Shown: positions 35,928 to 46,192, numbered from the stretch's first letter. The stretch is DNA of 64,000 bases from Leeuwenhoekiella polynyae (GCF_042683665.1 NZ_JBHUOO010000018.1), one strand, 5' to 3'. Program-made: numbers and translations. Notes: generated by a model not told the origin, from the sequence alone.

Positions 35928-38249
35928 CTAATCTAGTATTTTCAACTTCGCAAAACGCAACAACAACTTCTTAATTCCGCCGGTTTGAAAGTTTATTTCT
36001 GCTTTCTGATCCTGCCCTACTCCTTCTATACCTATAACTTCGCCGTGGCCAAAACGACTGTGCTCTACACGCATACCTTTAGAAAGGTTCCCGTTGAGAT
36101 CATCAGTTTGCGGCTGTGAAGTACTTTGAGGACGTAGCTTACGCAGTTTCCGCAATTGGTCTTCAGTAGGTTTCCCCACAGTTGGGGCGCTTCCGCTTAC
36201 CGGTTTTTTGAGACGCAGTTTACTTTTATCCGGCTCTCCAAAAATATCAGTATCAATCATCGGCTTGTAGCGATAATTATCCATTGGTGTCTGGATGTCC
36301 AGATATTGTTCATTTATTTCTTCGATAAATCGGCTGGGTTCTGCATCAATAAGTTTCCCCCAGCGGTAGCGAGACTCGGTATAGGTGAGATAGGCTTGCT
36401 TTTCGGCACGGGTAAGAGCTACATAAAACAGGCGACGCTCTTCTTCCAGTTCGCTACGGGTATTCATACTCATTCCACTCGGGAACAAATCCTCTTCAAG
36501 CCCCACGATATAAACATACGGGAATTCTAACCCTTTAGCCAAGTGAATCGTCATGAGTGAAACCCGATCAACATCATCAATGTCTTTATCCATATCAGTC
36601 GCTAACGCAACATCTTCTAAAAATTCTGATAAGCTACCGGTAGCGTCTGCTATTTCCTTTTGACCTTCAACAAAGTCACGCATACCGTTGAGTAATTCTT
36701 CAATATTTTCAATACGTGCAATTCCTTCCGGCGTACCGTCTTTTTTCAATTCCTGAAGTAATCCTGTTTTACGCGCTACAGTTTCAGCAACGGCAAAGGC
36801 ATCGGCGTTTTCGCTTAAAATTTTAAAACTGTGAATCATATTCACAAAATTGTAAAGCTTATTTTTTGTGCTTGAATTGATTTTAATATCTAAATGCTGA
36901 ATATTTTCCATCACTTCAAAAATGGAGCGATCGTATTGCTTTGCAGCGATTACGAGACGGTCTAAAGTTGTAGCCCCAATACCTCTTGCAGGATAATTAA
37001 TCACACGCTTTAAGGCTTCCTCATCATTGGGATTTACCAAAATACGCAGATAAGCCAACACATCTTTAATCTCTTTCCGCTGATAGAATGAAAGTCCACC
37101 AAAAATTCTATACGGAATTTCCCGTTTTCTAAGTGCATCTTCCATCGCACGGGATTGCGCATTTGTTCGATATAAAATAGCAAAATCACTGTGTTGTAAC
37201 TGGTTATTCATCTTTGTTTCAAAGATGTTACTCGCAACATAGCGCCCTTCTTCCCCATCGGTAAGCGAGCGATGCACGATGATTTTGGGTCCGTCATCAT
37301 TAGCCGTCCAGACCACTTTATCCAGTTTGGTTTTATTGTGCTCAATAACCGAGTTTGCGGCCTCTACGATATTTTTGGTTGAGCGGTAATTTTGCTCCAG
37401 ACGATACACTTTTACATCATCATAATCCCGCTGATAATTCAAAATATTATTAATATTCGCCCCGCGGAATGCATAAATACTCTGGGAGTCATCCCCTACC
37501 ACACAAATGTTTTGATACCGATCTGCAAGTGCTTTTACAATCAGGTATTGTGAGTGATTTGTATCCTGGTACTCATCAACAAGAATGTACTGAAAACGTT
37601 TTTGGTATTTAGCAAGCACTTCAGGAAAACGCGCCAGCAATTCATTAGTACGCAACAATAAATCATCAAAATCCATTGCTCCCGCTTTAAAACACCGGTC
37701 TACATATTCCTTATAAATCTCACCAATACGAGGCTTTTTTGCCATAGCATCAGCTTCCATCAATTCCGGATTTTGAAAATAAGCTTTAACGGTGATCAAA
37801 CTGTTTTTAAAGGAAGAGATACGGCTATGAACCTGCTTGTACTTGTATATATCTTTATCAAGCCCCATTTCTTTGATGATCGCAGAAATAAGTCGCTGAG
37901 AATCCTGAGAATCATAAATCGTGAAATTGGGTGGAAAGCCCAGGTGGTGTCCTTCAATACGTAAGATCTTAGCAAAAACCGAGTGAAAAGTTCCCATCCA
38001 CAGGTTTTTTGCTTCGCTATTACCTACAATACTACCAATACGCGTTTTCATCTCGCGTGCTGCTTTGTTAGTAAATGTGAGTGATAAGATATTAAACGCG
38101 TCTACTCCCTGTTGCATCAGGTAAGCAATACGCATGGTTAGTACTCTGGTTTTCCCAGAGCCTGCACCGGCAATCACCATCATTGCTCCGTCTTTTTGCA
38201 AAACCGGCGCACGCTGTGCTTCATTTAATCCTTCTAAAAGTGCCTCCAA
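35928..38249 (-). CDS. UvrD/PcrA-type ATP-dependent DNA helicase
   Basis: A 773-residue superfamily 1A helicase. Walker A is AGAGSGKT (27-34); LVDEYQDTNHSQYL is Walker B with the Q residue; GDDSQSIYAFRGA is motif III; VSLMTIHLAKGLEFPYVYI is motif V and LFYVALTRAEKQ is motif VI. The C-terminal 60 residues (GMRVEHSRFGHGEVIGIEG) form the Tudor-like domain that binds RNA polymerase in PcrA. It should unwind DNA in repair and remove transcription obstacles. It stands alone. Confidence 0.95.
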   Translation of the reverse strand: MEALLEGLNEAQRAPVLQKDGAMMVIAGAGSGKTRVLTMRIAYLMQQGVDAFNILSLTFTNKAAREMKTRIGSIVGNSEAKNLWMGTFHSVFAKILRIEGHHLGFPPNFTIYDSQDSQRLISAIIKEMGLDKDIYKYKQVHSRISSFKNSLITVKAYFQNPELMEADAMAKKPRIGEIYKEYVDRCFKAGAMDFDDLLLRTNELLARFPEVLAKYQKRFQYILVDEYQDTNHSQYLIVKALADRYQNICVVGDDSQSIYAFRGANINNILNYQRDYDDVKVYRLEQNYRSTKNIVEAANSVIEHNKTKLDKVVWTANDDGPKIIVHRSLTDGEEGRYVASNIFETKMNNQLQHSDFAILYRTNAQSRAMEDALRKREIPYRIFGGLSFYQRKEIKDVLAYLRILVNPNDEEALKRVINYPARGIGATTLDRLVIAAKQYDRSIFEVMENIQHLDIKINSSTKNKLYNFVNMIHSFKILSENADAFAVAETVARKTGLLQELKKDGTPEGIARIENIEELLNGMRDFVEGQKEIADATGSLSEFLEDVALATDMDKDIDDVDRVSLMTIHLAKGLEFPYVYIVGLEEDLFPSGMSMNTRSELEEERRLFYVALTRAEKQAYLTYTESRYRWGKLIDAEPSRFIEEINEQYLDIQTPMDNYRYKPMIDTDIFGEPDKSKLRLKKPVSGSAPTVGKPTEDQLRKLRKLRPQSTSQPQTDDLNGNLSKGMRVEHSRFGHGEVIGIEGVGQDQKAEINFQTGGIKKLLLRFAKLKILD

Positions 38250-38573
38250 AACAATTGATTTTTTTACTGAAACTAAACTTGATGAGCTATAATAGTACCT
38301 CCATTTAGTAAGATGGCGAAAATTAAGGAAACTTAATTTTTTATTAGAACACTATGGTATTTAGTTATCAAGAAATTTAAACTATAGCAAACTACCTCGG
38401 CAAGCCTACGAGGCACTTATTACAAACAAATCTTCAATTTCACGGCAAGCCTTGGGGCATTAAACCTTTTGGCGGTGCCAATCAATTTCAATTAAAAAAA
38501 ATAAGACACTCACACGCAACCTTTTAGACAAAAAGCATCTATTTTATATATCAATCAAAAAACGAACAGCCTT
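38250..38573. other. Divergent gap with promoter region and repeat C
   Basis: 324 bases between the helicase and the VWA lipoprotein, which read away from each other. Apart from repeat copy C (38386-38484) it is AT-rich leader sequence. No RNA gene or extra reading frame is seen. Confidence 0.5.
38386..38484 (+). repeat. Dispersed intergenic repeat, copy C
   Basis: It begins GCAAACTACCTCGGCAAGCC, continues TACGAGGCACTTATTACAAA and TTCAATTTCACGGCAAGCC, and ends TTTTGGCGGTGCCAATCAA. This is the cleanest copy. CCTCG and CGAGG can form a hairpin around a nine-base loop. Confidence 0.75.
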
Positions 38574-39758
38574 ATGAAAAAATCCTACGCTTTTCTCATT
38601 CTCTTATTTTTTGCGCTCTTTTTATCCTGTAGCGAAGACGGCTCGCTAACCGAAGGAGAAGGATTAACAGATGGTGCTTTTTCATCTGAATCTGGTGGTT
38701 CTGGTGATACAGGAGGATCAGGCAATGGAGGTTCTGATAATGCCGGAATTATCACCGCAGGAGAATGGAATGATTTATCAAACTGGAGTTTCTGGCAAAA
38801 TTTACTCAATCAGGAAGTTGCAGATAAACTTACTACAAACTGGGAGTTCAATACTGCAAACCGCTATTCTTTTGAATTGAAAGATGAAAATAGCTTACCG
38901 GTTGTAGATGCTGTTTTGACGATAAAAGAAGGTACAAATGTAATATGGTCTGCAAAAACAGATAATTTAGGGACTGCAGAACTTTGGATTGATCTCAAGA
39001 GCAAAAACCAGAAAACTACAGATATCTCTAATTATAGTTTTTATCTGGGTAATCAAAAATTAAGTGGTGTAAAACCTTTTTCTGAAGGAATAAACACAAT
39101 TAAACTAAACAGTTCTGCTCCAGTATACAGCAATGTTGACCTCGCTTTTATCGTTGATGCGACAGGCTCTATGGGTGATGAGATGAATTTTCTAAAGGAT
39201 GATCTTAAACAAGTTATTCAGAAGGTTAAAGCCGCAAATACTAATCTTCAGATTTCTACAGGAACTGTTTTCTACAGAGATATTGATGACGAATATCTGG
39301 TTAAAAAATCTGATTTTACCTTAAATCTAGAGAACACGCTTACTTACATTAATGCACAGTCCGCAGATGGCGGCGGAGATTTCCCCGAGGCTGTACATAC
39401 TGCTCTTAAGACCAGTATAGATGAATTACAATGGGCTACAACTGCAAAAACACGCATTGCATTTTTGTTGTTAGATGCTCCGCCACACGAAGAAGCACAA
39501 ATAATTGACGACCTGCATACATCAATTAAAAAAGCGGCTCAAAAAGGAATTAAGATCATTCCCATAGTTGCCAGCGGCATTAATAAGGAAACTGAATTTC
39601 TAATGCGAAACTTCAGCATAGCAACAAACGGAACGTATGTTTTTATAACTAATGATAGCGGTGTAGGTAATGATCACCTCGAGCCTACGGTAGGTGACTA
39701 TGACGTTGAAATCCTTCAAGAATTAATGATACGTCTCATCACAAAATATACGAGCTGA
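38574..39758 (+). CDS. VWA domain-containing lipoprotein
   Basis: A 394-residue surface lipoprotein. The signal peptide ends at LFLSC (Cys20), followed by SEDGSLTEGEG. A glycine/serine-rich linker covers residues 35-60. A beta-rich domain lies at 90-180 and a von Willebrand A domain at about 185-394: AFIVDATGSMGDEMNFL carries a MIDAS of the D-x-T-G-S type, with GGGDFPEAVHTAL and LLLDAPPHEEA. It may bind a metal-dependent ligand. A terminator follows. Confidence 0.87.
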   Translation: MKKSYAFLILLFFALFLSCSEDGSLTEGEGLTDGAFSSESGGSGDTGGSGNGGSDNAGIITAGEWNDLSNWSFWQNLLNQEVADKLTTNWEFNTANRYSFELKDENSLPVVDAVLTIKEGTNVIWSAKTDNLGTAELWIDLKSKNQKTTDISNYSFYLGNQKLSGVKPFSEGINTIKLNSSAPVYSNVDLAFIVDATGSMGDEMNFLKDDLKQVIQKVKAANTNLQISTGTVFYRDIDDEYLVKKSDFTLNLENTLTYINAQSADGGGDFPEAVHTALKTSIDELQWATTAKTRIAFLLLDAPPHEEAQIIDDLHTSIKKAAQKGIKIIPIVASGINKETEFLMRNFSIATNGTYVFITNDSGVGNDHLEPTVGDYDVEILQELMIRLITKYTS

Positions 39759-39796
39759 TATCATTCCTAATACTTTTTTTTTTGAAAAAGAAGAAT

Positions 39797-39835
39797 AAAA
39801 AAGCGTGTCTCAAGATAACTAGAGGCACGCTTTTG
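39797..39835 (+). terminator. Terminator after the VWA lipoprotein
   Basis: AAAAGCGTGTCTC (39799-39811) pairs with GAGGCACGCTTTT (39822-39834), with one G-U pair, around a ten-base loop, followed by a T-rich run. Confidence 0.85.
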
Positions 39836-39977
39836 TTTTGTCTAATTTTCACTAAAATTGATTCTGAATATCAATTTTACAGCATTACAAATCAAAATGC
39901 AGATACTCATAAATCTCCACCTTCCGGTTTTAGCTTCTCTAGCTTTTCTATATCTTTAGTTTTCTGATATTATTTTT

Positions 39978-40523
39978 ATGAACTTAAAACGTTGGGGCAT
40001 TAGCTTGTTTTTCTTTTTCGCATTCGCGGAAATAGGTATTGCACAAGAACAAATAATTGGGCCCCTAATTGAAGATTTCGGAAGTACTTATACTGTTCCT
40101 GCGCCTGATCTTCCTGTAAATACAACTGAAGATTATAAAGTGGTTTTTGACATCGCTAAAGCCCCGGAAGATCCGGCTTCTTTAAATCTATATTTTAATA
40201 CTGTAGTTCGTTTTCTCAATATGCACGTTGCTGCAGGAGTTGATAAAAATCGATTAAAGCCTGTACTAGTCGTACACGGCAGCGCAGCTTTTGGCTTACT
40301 GAAAAATGAATACTATAAGGAGAAATTTGGTGTTGACAATCCTAATCTAGTCTTGCTAAATAAGCTTCATTCCTTAGATGTACCTGTGCTTCTTTGTGGG
40401 CAAACCGCCGGTTCTCGTGATATTTCAAAAGATAAGCGTTGGGAACATACAACACTTGCTTTATCTGCAATGACCGCATTAATACATTATCAGAATTTAG
40501 GTTACGCATTAATTTCCTTTTAA
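39978..40523 (+). CDS. Exported DsrE-family protein
   Basis: A 181-residue protein. A signal peptide (ISLFFFFAFAEIGIA) precedes QEQIIGPLIEDFG. The DsrE/TusD-like fold is seen in DYKVVFDIAKAPED, VHGSAAFGLLKNEYY and VPVLLCGQTAGSRD, with a cysteine at the usual site. Export sets it apart from sulfur-relay TusD proteins. It lies nine bases before the M20 hydrolase and may share its transcript. The substrate is unknown. Confidence 0.8.
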   Translation: MNLKRWGISLFFFFAFAEIGIAQEQIIGPLIEDFGSTYTVPAPDLPVNTTEDYKVVFDIAKAPEDPASLNLYFNTVVRFLNMHVAAGVDKNRLKPVLVVHGSAAFGLLKNEYYKEKFGVDNPNLVLLNKLHSLDVPVLLCGQTAGSRDISKDKRWEHTTLALSAMTALIHYQNLGYALISF

Positions 40524-40532
40524 ATAAAACAT

Positions 40533-41816
40533 ATGAAAAAACTACACACACTAGCATTCTTAACCATTGGTGCTGCTGCTTTTGCTCAAACTCCAGATCC
40601 TGAAATCACTGCTGCTGCAGAAGCTCTAGAAGATCAAGTGATCGAATGGCGTCATGACATTCATGAACATCCGGAATTGAGTAATCGCGAATTTGAAACG
40701 GCTGCTAAAATCGCAAAACATCTTAAATCATTAGGTATAGAAGTAGAAACCGAAGTTGCAAAGACTGGCGTTGTAGGCGTTCTTAAAGGAGACCATCCCG
40801 GTAAAGTTGTAGCCCTACGTGCAGATATAGACGCACTCCCGGTGACTGAGCGTAATAATTTACCGTTTAAAAGTGAAGTTACCGCAACCTTTATGGGCGA
40901 AGAGACCGGCGTAATGCACGCTTGCGGTCACGACACACATGTCGCTATTCTTATGGGTACAGCTCAGATACTAGCAGAGAATAAAGACAAAATTCACGGT
41001 ACCGTAAAATTTGTTTTTCAGCCAGCTGAAGAAGGAGCGCCTCCGGGAGAAGAAGGCGGAGCAGCTTTGATGATTAAAGAAGGGGTTCTAAAAAATCCTG
41101 ATGTAGATACTATTTTCGGACTGCATATAAACAGTGCAACTCCGGTAGGAACCATCGCTTATAAACCAGGAGGTACAATGGCTGCTGTAGAACGTTTTGT
41201 TGTTAAAATACAAGGAAAACAAACTCACGGGTCTCAACCTTGGGGAGGTGTTGACCCCATATACATCGCTGCTAAAATTATTGACGGATTTCAATCTATT
41301 ATTAGTAGAGAATCTAACTTATTAGTAGAGCCTGCCGTGATTACAGTTGGTAAAATTTCTGGTGGAGTTCGATTTAATATCATTCCTGAAACTGCAGAAT
41401 TAATAGGTACTGTGCGCACCTTAGATCCTGACATGCGTGAATTGATCATAGATCGCATGACTGAAATGAGTGAAGGCCTGGCTAAAGCCTATGGCGGAAG
41501 CGCTACAATAGAATTTCAGAGTAACACCGCTATTACATATAACGATCTTGCACTTACCGAACAAATGCTTCCCACCCTTAAACGTGTTGCGGGCGAAGAT
41601 CACGTAAAACTGGTTAAAGCAACTACCGGTGGTGAAGATTTTAGTTATTACCAAGAGGAAGTTCCTGGTCTATTTTTCTTTTTAGGTGGAATGACTCCAG
41701 GGAATACAGAAGCGTATCCGCATCATACTCCAGATTTTCAAATTGACGATGACGGATTATTATTGGGTGTAAAAACAATGAGTCAATTAACACTTGATTA
41801 CTTAAACGCCAAGTAG
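40533..41816 (+). CDS. M20 family amidohydrolase (exported)
   Basis: A 427-residue metal hydrolase. The signal peptide ends around AAFAQTPD. The metal site includes HACGHDTHVAIL and FQPAEEGAPPGEEGG; the dimerisation domain has KQTHGSQPWGGVDP, and TTGGEDFSYYQEEVPG carries the late ligand histidine region. It resembles N-acyl-amino-acid amidohydrolases such as hippurate or IAA-amino acid hydrolases. It should act in the periplasm. The DsrE-like gene precedes it; a terminator follows. Confidence 0.92.
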   Translation: MKKLHTLAFLTIGAAAFAQTPDPEITAAAEALEDQVIEWRHDIHEHPELSNREFETAAKIAKHLKSLGIEVETEVAKTGVVGVLKGDHPGKVVALRADIDALPVTERNNLPFKSEVTATFMGEETGVMHACGHDTHVAILMGTAQILAENKDKIHGTVKFVFQPAEEGAPPGEEGGAALMIKEGVLKNPDVDTIFGLHINSATPVGTIAYKPGGTMAAVERFVVKIQGKQTHGSQPWGGVDPIYIAAKIIDGFQSIISRESNLLVEPAVITVGKISGGVRFNIIPETAELIGTVRTLDPDMRELIIDRMTEMSEGLAKAYGGSATIEFQSNTAITYNDLALTEQMLPTLKRVAGEDHVKLVKATTGGEDFSYYQEEVPGLFFFLGGMTPGNTEAYPHHTPDFQIDDDGLLLGVKTMSQLTLDYLNAK

Positions 41817-41879
41817 CTCATCATATGCATGCTCAAGAGTATTTAAATCTCTATTATCTAGAAATCTGTTCTTTTCTAA

Positions 41880-41911
41880 AAAAGCGAATGTAATCACACA
41901 TTCGTTTTTTT
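41880..41911 (+). terminator. Terminator after the M20 amidohydrolase
   Basis: CGAATGT (41885-41891) pairs with ACATTCG (41898-41904) around a six-base loop, flanked by A and T runs. Confidence 0.8.
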
Positions 41912-42033
41912 ATGTTCAAATTTTTACTCCTAACTATTTAAGAAAGGGTTAATAATTCTTAAATTCTCAACTTAGAGCCTTTCAAAAACATAGGAAACAC
42001 TAAGTTTGAAGATTGAATTTTTTAAACCCCGTT

Positions 42034-43653
42034 ATGAACGAATTTCTAACATTTTTAGGCAACATACCCTGGTGGTGCTGGCTTATACTTGTGCTTGTAA
42101 TCATTGGTATTCGCGATGTATTTTTCAACAAAAAACACATTATCACGCATAACTTTCCTGTGGTAGGACATATTCGCTATATGTTAGAAAGTATTGGCCC
42201 AGAATTGCGTCAATATATCGTTGCAAATAACCGCGAAGAACTTCCGTTTAATCGAATTGAGCGTGGCTGGATTTATGCTTCCGCTAAAAATCAGAATAAC
42301 TATGAAGGTTTTGGTACCGATCAAAATATCTATGAAGCCAATTACATCTTTATAAATAATGCGATGATGGGATTTAAAGTTCCTGCAGAACATCCCAATG
42401 CTAAAAACCCATATTTTCTCCCGTGCGCAAAAGTGATGGGAGCCTACAATAAACGCCGTAAACCGTATAGACCGGCTTCTGCAATTAACGTATCTGCTAT
42501 GAGTTTTGGTTCGCTTTCTGCACGTGCTATCGAATCGCTCAATAAAGGTTGCAAATTGGCGCACGCGTACCATAACTGTGGCGAGGGTGGTTTGTCCCCT
42601 TATCATAAACAAGGTGCAGATGTAATCTTTCAAGTAGGTACCGGATATTTTGGGGTACGAGATGAGAACGGGAGTTTTTCGATGGAAAAAATGATTGCTT
42701 TAGTCGAAGCTAATCCTGAAATCAAAGCGATTGAAGTTAAATTGTCACAAGGAGCAAAACCGGGTAAAGGTGGCGTGCTCCCTGCTTCAAAAATAACAAA
42801 GGAAATTTCTGAAATACGTCACGTACCTATGGGTAAAGATGTGATTTCTCCTGCGACCCACACGGCTTTTGATGGCGTAGAAGGACTATTGGAATTTGTA
42901 GAACAAATTGCTGAAGCTACCGGACTTCCCGTTGGTATTAAAGCCGCAATAGGTAAACTACAAGATTGGGAAAAACTAGCCCAATTGATGGTTAAAACCA
43001 ATAAAGGACCAGATTTTATTCAGGTTGACGGTGGTGAAGGTGGTACTGGAGCGGCTCCTCCTAGCTTTGCTGATCACGTATCTTTACCTTGGGTTTATGC
43101 TTTTAGTGATTTATATAAAATCTTTAAAAAACACCACCTCACAGAACGTATTGTTTTTATAGGTAGTGGTAAGTTAGGCTTACCGGCAAAAGGCGCGATG
43201 GCTTTTGCAATGGGAGCTGACGTAATCAACGTAGCTCGTGAAGCGATGCTTTCTATAGGTTGTATTCAGGCCAAAGCATGTCACAATAACACCTGCCCAA
43301 GTGGCGTTGCTACTCAAAACAAATGGTTGCAAGCCGGTATTGATGTTGAAGATAAAGCGGTGCGTACCAATTTTTACTTTAAAAACTTTAGAAAAGAATT
43401 ACTCGAAATCACACACGCCTGCGGTTATGAGCATCCGTGCCAGTTAACTACAGAAGATGTTGATCTAACTCTAGGCGATAAAAACTTAAGTCAGACTTTA
43501 GCGGCTTGTTTCAGTTACCATAAAGTAGCTGTACCTTTTGATGGTATGTCATCCTTATTGAACTGTGAACATTTGGGTGGAGAATACGATAAAGAAACCG
43601 TTAAGCGTGAAAACAGTAAAATAAAACAATTTGAAGACGCTGTAAGATACTAA
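42034..43653 (+). CDS. FMN-binding glutamate synthase family protein
   Basis: A 539-residue protein from ATG 42034 (an in-frame TTG at 42013 gives a longer version). An N-terminal membrane segment (CWLILVLVIIGI) is followed by the glutamate-synthase central FMN domain: INVSAMSFGSLSARAIESL, GEGGLSPYHKQGAD, VDGGEGGTGAAPPSF and GADVINVAREAMLSIGCIQ. The cysteines in KACHNNTCPSG are placed for an iron-sulfur cluster. It lacks the amidotransferase domain and no small GltD-like subunit is near, so it may be a membrane-bound oxidoreductase with another substrate. Confidence 0.9.
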   Translation: MNEFLTFLGNIPWWCWLILVLVIIGIRDVFFNKKHIITHNFPVVGHIRYMLESIGPELRQYIVANNREELPFNRIERGWIYASAKNQNNYEGFGTDQNIYEANYIFINNAMMGFKVPAEHPNAKNPYFLPCAKVMGAYNKRRKPYRPASAINVSAMSFGSLSARAIESLNKGCKLAHAYHNCGEGGLSPYHKQGADVIFQVGTGYFGVRDENGSFSMEKMIALVEANPEIKAIEVKLSQGAKPGKGGVLPASKITKEISEIRHVPMGKDVISPATHTAFDGVEGLLEFVEQIAEATGLPVGIKAAIGKLQDWEKLAQLMVKTNKGPDFIQVDGGEGGTGAAPPSFADHVSLPWVYAFSDLYKIFKKHHLTERIVFIGSGKLGLPAKGAMAFAMGADVINVAREAMLSIGCIQAKACHNNTCPSGVATQNKWLQAGIDVEDKAVRTNFYFKNFRKELLEITHACGYEHPCQLTTEDVDLTLGDKNLSQTLAACFSYHKVAVPFDGMSSLLNCEHLGGEYDKETVKRENSKIKQFEDAVRY

Positions 43654-43656
43654 ATT

Positions 43657-44181
43657 ATGAATATGGATGCTATTTTAGATATTTTAATTTCGGTAGGACC
43701 AGCAATAGTTGTTGCTTTACTCGCCTATTATTTCTTTGATTCCTTTATGAAAAATGAAGAAAACAGAAGACGCTTCTTACTTCATAAACAAAATCAAAAA
43801 GACACGTTGGCTTTACGGTTACAAGCTTATGAGCGTCTTACACTTTTTTTAGAGCGTATAAGTCCCAACCAACTTCTAATTCGAGTAAAGCCATCATCTG
43901 ATGATAAAAAATCTTACGTAGATTTGTTGATTGCAACCATAGAGCAAGAGTTTGAACACAATCTCACCCAACAGATTTATATTTCAAATGAGTGCTGGAG
44001 TGTGATCAAGTCATCAAAAAACACCCTGATCCAGCAACTAAGAAAAGGAGTTGCCAATACTGAGTTGAATTCGGCTCATGACCTTAGAGCGTACATTTTA
44101 ACAAATTTTGATGAGTCTCATAATCCTACTTTACTAGGTTTAGATTATCTTAAGACAGAGGTTCAGGAATTATTTGATTAA
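43657..44181 (+). CDS. DUF7935-type membrane-anchored protein
   Basis: A 174-residue protein with an N-terminal membrane helix (ILISVGPAIVVALLAYYFF), then a basic stretch RRRFLLHKQNQKDTLALRLQ and a helical cytoplasmic domain (YERLTLFLERISPNQLL). It follows the FMN protein after three bases. It resembles a flavobacterial DUF7935 family; its function is unknown. Confidence 0.72.
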   Translation: MNMDAILDILISVGPAIVVALLAYYFFDSFMKNEENRRRFLLHKQNQKDTLALRLQAYERLTLFLERISPNQLLIRVKPSSDDKKSYVDLLIATIEQEFEHNLTQQIYISNECWSVIKSSKNTLIQQLRKGVANTELNSAHDLRAYILTNFDESHNPTLLGLDYLKTEVQELFD

Positions 44182-44191
44182 AACCAAGCAT

Positions 44192-44701
44192 ATGCGTAAC
44201 ATTTTACTTTTTATAGTCGGTATTTTTCTACTCATCTCTTGTGACGAAGAAAAGCCTATGAGCTCTATTGATCCCATAAACTGGGAAAAAAGACGCGCAG
44301 AAATACCTGTAAATGACTCGCTGCAACTAGCTAAAACCTACTTGGGTATTTATTCTGAAATCTATAGTACTTCTGAGCATCTTACACACGACTTGACCGT
44401 TACTGTAAGTCTTAGAAATACCAGCGAAACCGATCCTATTTTACTTACCAAAGGAGCGTATTATGACACCAGCGGAAAACCAATACGCACCTATTTTGAT
44501 TTCCCGATAACGCTTAAACCCCTGGAGACTGTAGAAATAATTATTGAAGAAGGAGACAAAACCGGTGGTACAGGAGGAAATTTCATTTTTGACTGGTTAG
44601 ATGACTCTGAAGTTACAGACCCTATTTTTGAAGGGATTATGATTTCTACGCGTGGCACACAAGGCTTGTCTTTTACTTCTATAGGTAAGCGCATTAAATA
44701 A
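44192..44701 (+). CDS. DUF3124-type lipoprotein
   Basis: A 169-residue lipoprotein from ATG 44192 (a TTG at 44174 overlaps the previous gene). The lipobox is FLLISC (Cys16), followed by DEEKPM. The mature region (LAKTYLGIYSEIYS, LTHDLTVTVSLRNTS) and the end (FEGIMISTRGTQGLSF) fit DUF3124. Its role is unknown; it follows the DUF7935-type gene. Confidence 0.75.
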   Translation: MRNILLFIVGIFLLISCDEEKPMSSIDPINWEKRRAEIPVNDSLQLAKTYLGIYSEIYSTSEHLTHDLTVTVSLRNTSETDPILLTKGAYYDTSGKPIRTYFDFPITLKPLETVEIIIEEGDKTGGTGGNFIFDWLDDSEVTDPIFEGIMISTRGTQGLSFTSIGKRIK

Positions 44702-44734
44702 GCTATTATAAATCCCGTTTAACCCCCATATGGT

Positions 44735-46192
44735 ATGAACCTCACTATTGAGAACATCGTCCTCGTTGGCTCTGTTTTACTATTAATAAGTATTGTAGTA
44801 GGTAAAACCTCTTATAAATTTGGTGTTCCTACCCTATTGTTATTCTTAGGTATTGGGATGCTCGCCGGCTCTGATGGTATTGGAGGAATTAAATTTGACG
44901 ATCCACAAATCGCCCAATTTATTGGAATTGTTTCGCTCAACTTTATTCTATTTTCCGGAGGTTTAGATACGAATTGGTCGTCGGTAAAACCCATTCTTAG
45001 AGAAGGGCTTGCACTTTCTACTATGGGCGTTTTGCTTACGGCAGTCACCCTAGGTTGCTTCGTTTATTATGTGACCGATTTTACAATCTACGAAAGCCTT
45101 TTACTAGGTTCTATTGTTTCTTCAACAGATGCGGCTGCGGTTTTTTCTATCCTTCGTTCTAAAAGTCTTGCTTTAAAAACCAACCTACGGCCAACGCTAG
45201 AGCTAGAAAGTGGTAGTAATGATCCCATGGCTTACGTGCTTACCATAGCCTTTTTAACACTCGTAATCAATCAAGATAAAGGTTTAGCTTCTGTTATACC
45301 GATGCTACTAACCCAAATGATTGTAGGTGGTGTTGCAGGTTTCATTTTTGGAAAATTGAGTAAACTCACCATTAATAAAATTCAACTAGGCTTTGAAGGA
45401 CTCTACCCGGTTCTCGTCATTGCATTGATGTTTATCACCTTTTCAGCTACAGAATTTATAGGAGGAAATGGATTTCTAGCCATTTACATTTGTGCCGTTT
45501 ATCTGGGGAATCAAGACTTAATTCACAAACAGACTATCCTCAAAATGTTTGACGGTCTTGCCTGGTTGATGCAGATTGTTTTGTTCTTAACCCTTGGTTT
45601 ACTAGTTTTCCCGACTCAGGTTGTTCCGTTTATAGGCATTGGTCTTTTGATCTCTTTATTTCTGATTTTTATTGCCAGACCCGTTGGGGTTTTTATAAGT
45701 CTAGCCTTTTTTAAGATGAAAATGCGACGTCGCTTTTACATCTCGTGGGTAGGTTTAAGAGGTGCTGTGCCAATTGTATTTGCAACTTATCCGCTACTGG
45801 CTGGTATTGAAAAAGCACATATAATATTTAATATTGTGTTCTTCATTTCGCTTACTTCAGTTTTAATTCAAGGTACAACACTTTCTATAGTTGCAAAATG
45901 GCTAAAAGTAGGCTTACCGGAAGCAGCTAAACCCAAAGATATGGCCGGTATGATTTCTGAAATACCCAAAACAGCTATGAAAGAAATTGTGATCACACCG
46001 CATTGCAACGCTATTGATAAGAAAATCGTTGAACTGGGTTTTCCTAAAAATGCTATCATTGCAATGATTAAGAGAAACGAAAAGTTTCTTACTCCAAAAG
46101 GCTCTACTGTAATTCATGACGGCGATACACTAGTTGTACTTTCTGAAGATGAAGAAGGTCTGGATGATGTTGTGCGCTGTCTCAATACCTAA
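44735..46192 (+). CDS. Potassium/proton antiporter (CPA1, NhaP2-like)
   Basis: A 485-residue monovalent cation/proton antiporter. Helices start IVLVGSVLLLISIVVGK; SSTDAAAVFSILRS and ELESGSNDPMAYVL carry the ion-site acidic residues; SWVGLRGAVPIVFATYP is a late signature. After the membrane part, a TrkA-C-like domain runs from about 400 (EIVITPHCNAIDKKIVELG to VVLSEDEEGLDDV). It lacks the extra C-terminal domain of E. coli NhaP2. It should export K+ or Na+ against H+. Confidence 0.93.
   Translation: MNLTIENIVLVGSVLLLISIVVGKTSYKFGVPTLLLFLGIGMLAGSDGIGGIKFDDPQIAQFIGIVSLNFILFSGGLDTNWSSVKPILREGLALSTMGVLLTAVTLGCFVYYVTDFTIYESLLLGSIVSSTDAAAVFSILRSKSLALKTNLRPTLELESGSNDPMAYVLTIAFLTLVINQDKGLASVIPMLLTQMIVGGVAGFIFGKLSKLTINKIQLGFEGLYPVLVIALMFITFSATEFIGGNGFLAIYICAVYLGNQDLIHKQTILKMFDGLAWLMQIVLFLTLGLLVFPTQVVPFIGIGLLISLFLIFIARPVGVFISLAFFKMKMRRRFYISWVGLRGAVPIVFATYPLLAGIEKAHIIFNIVFFISLTSVLIQGTTLSIVAKWLKVGLPEAAKPKDMAGMISEIPKTAMKEIVITPHCNAIDKKIVELGFPKNAIIAMIKRNEKFLTPKGSTVIHDGDTLVVLSEDEEGLDDVVRCLNT

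Noticed and set aside
39782..39967. A 61-residue frame after the VWA lipoprotein
   Set aside because: It starts at a TTG, runs through the terminator hairpin at 39797-39835 and lacks any protein-like pattern.
42184..42633. A 149-residue minus-strand frame
   Set aside because: Antisense shadow of the FMN glutamate-synthase-family gene.
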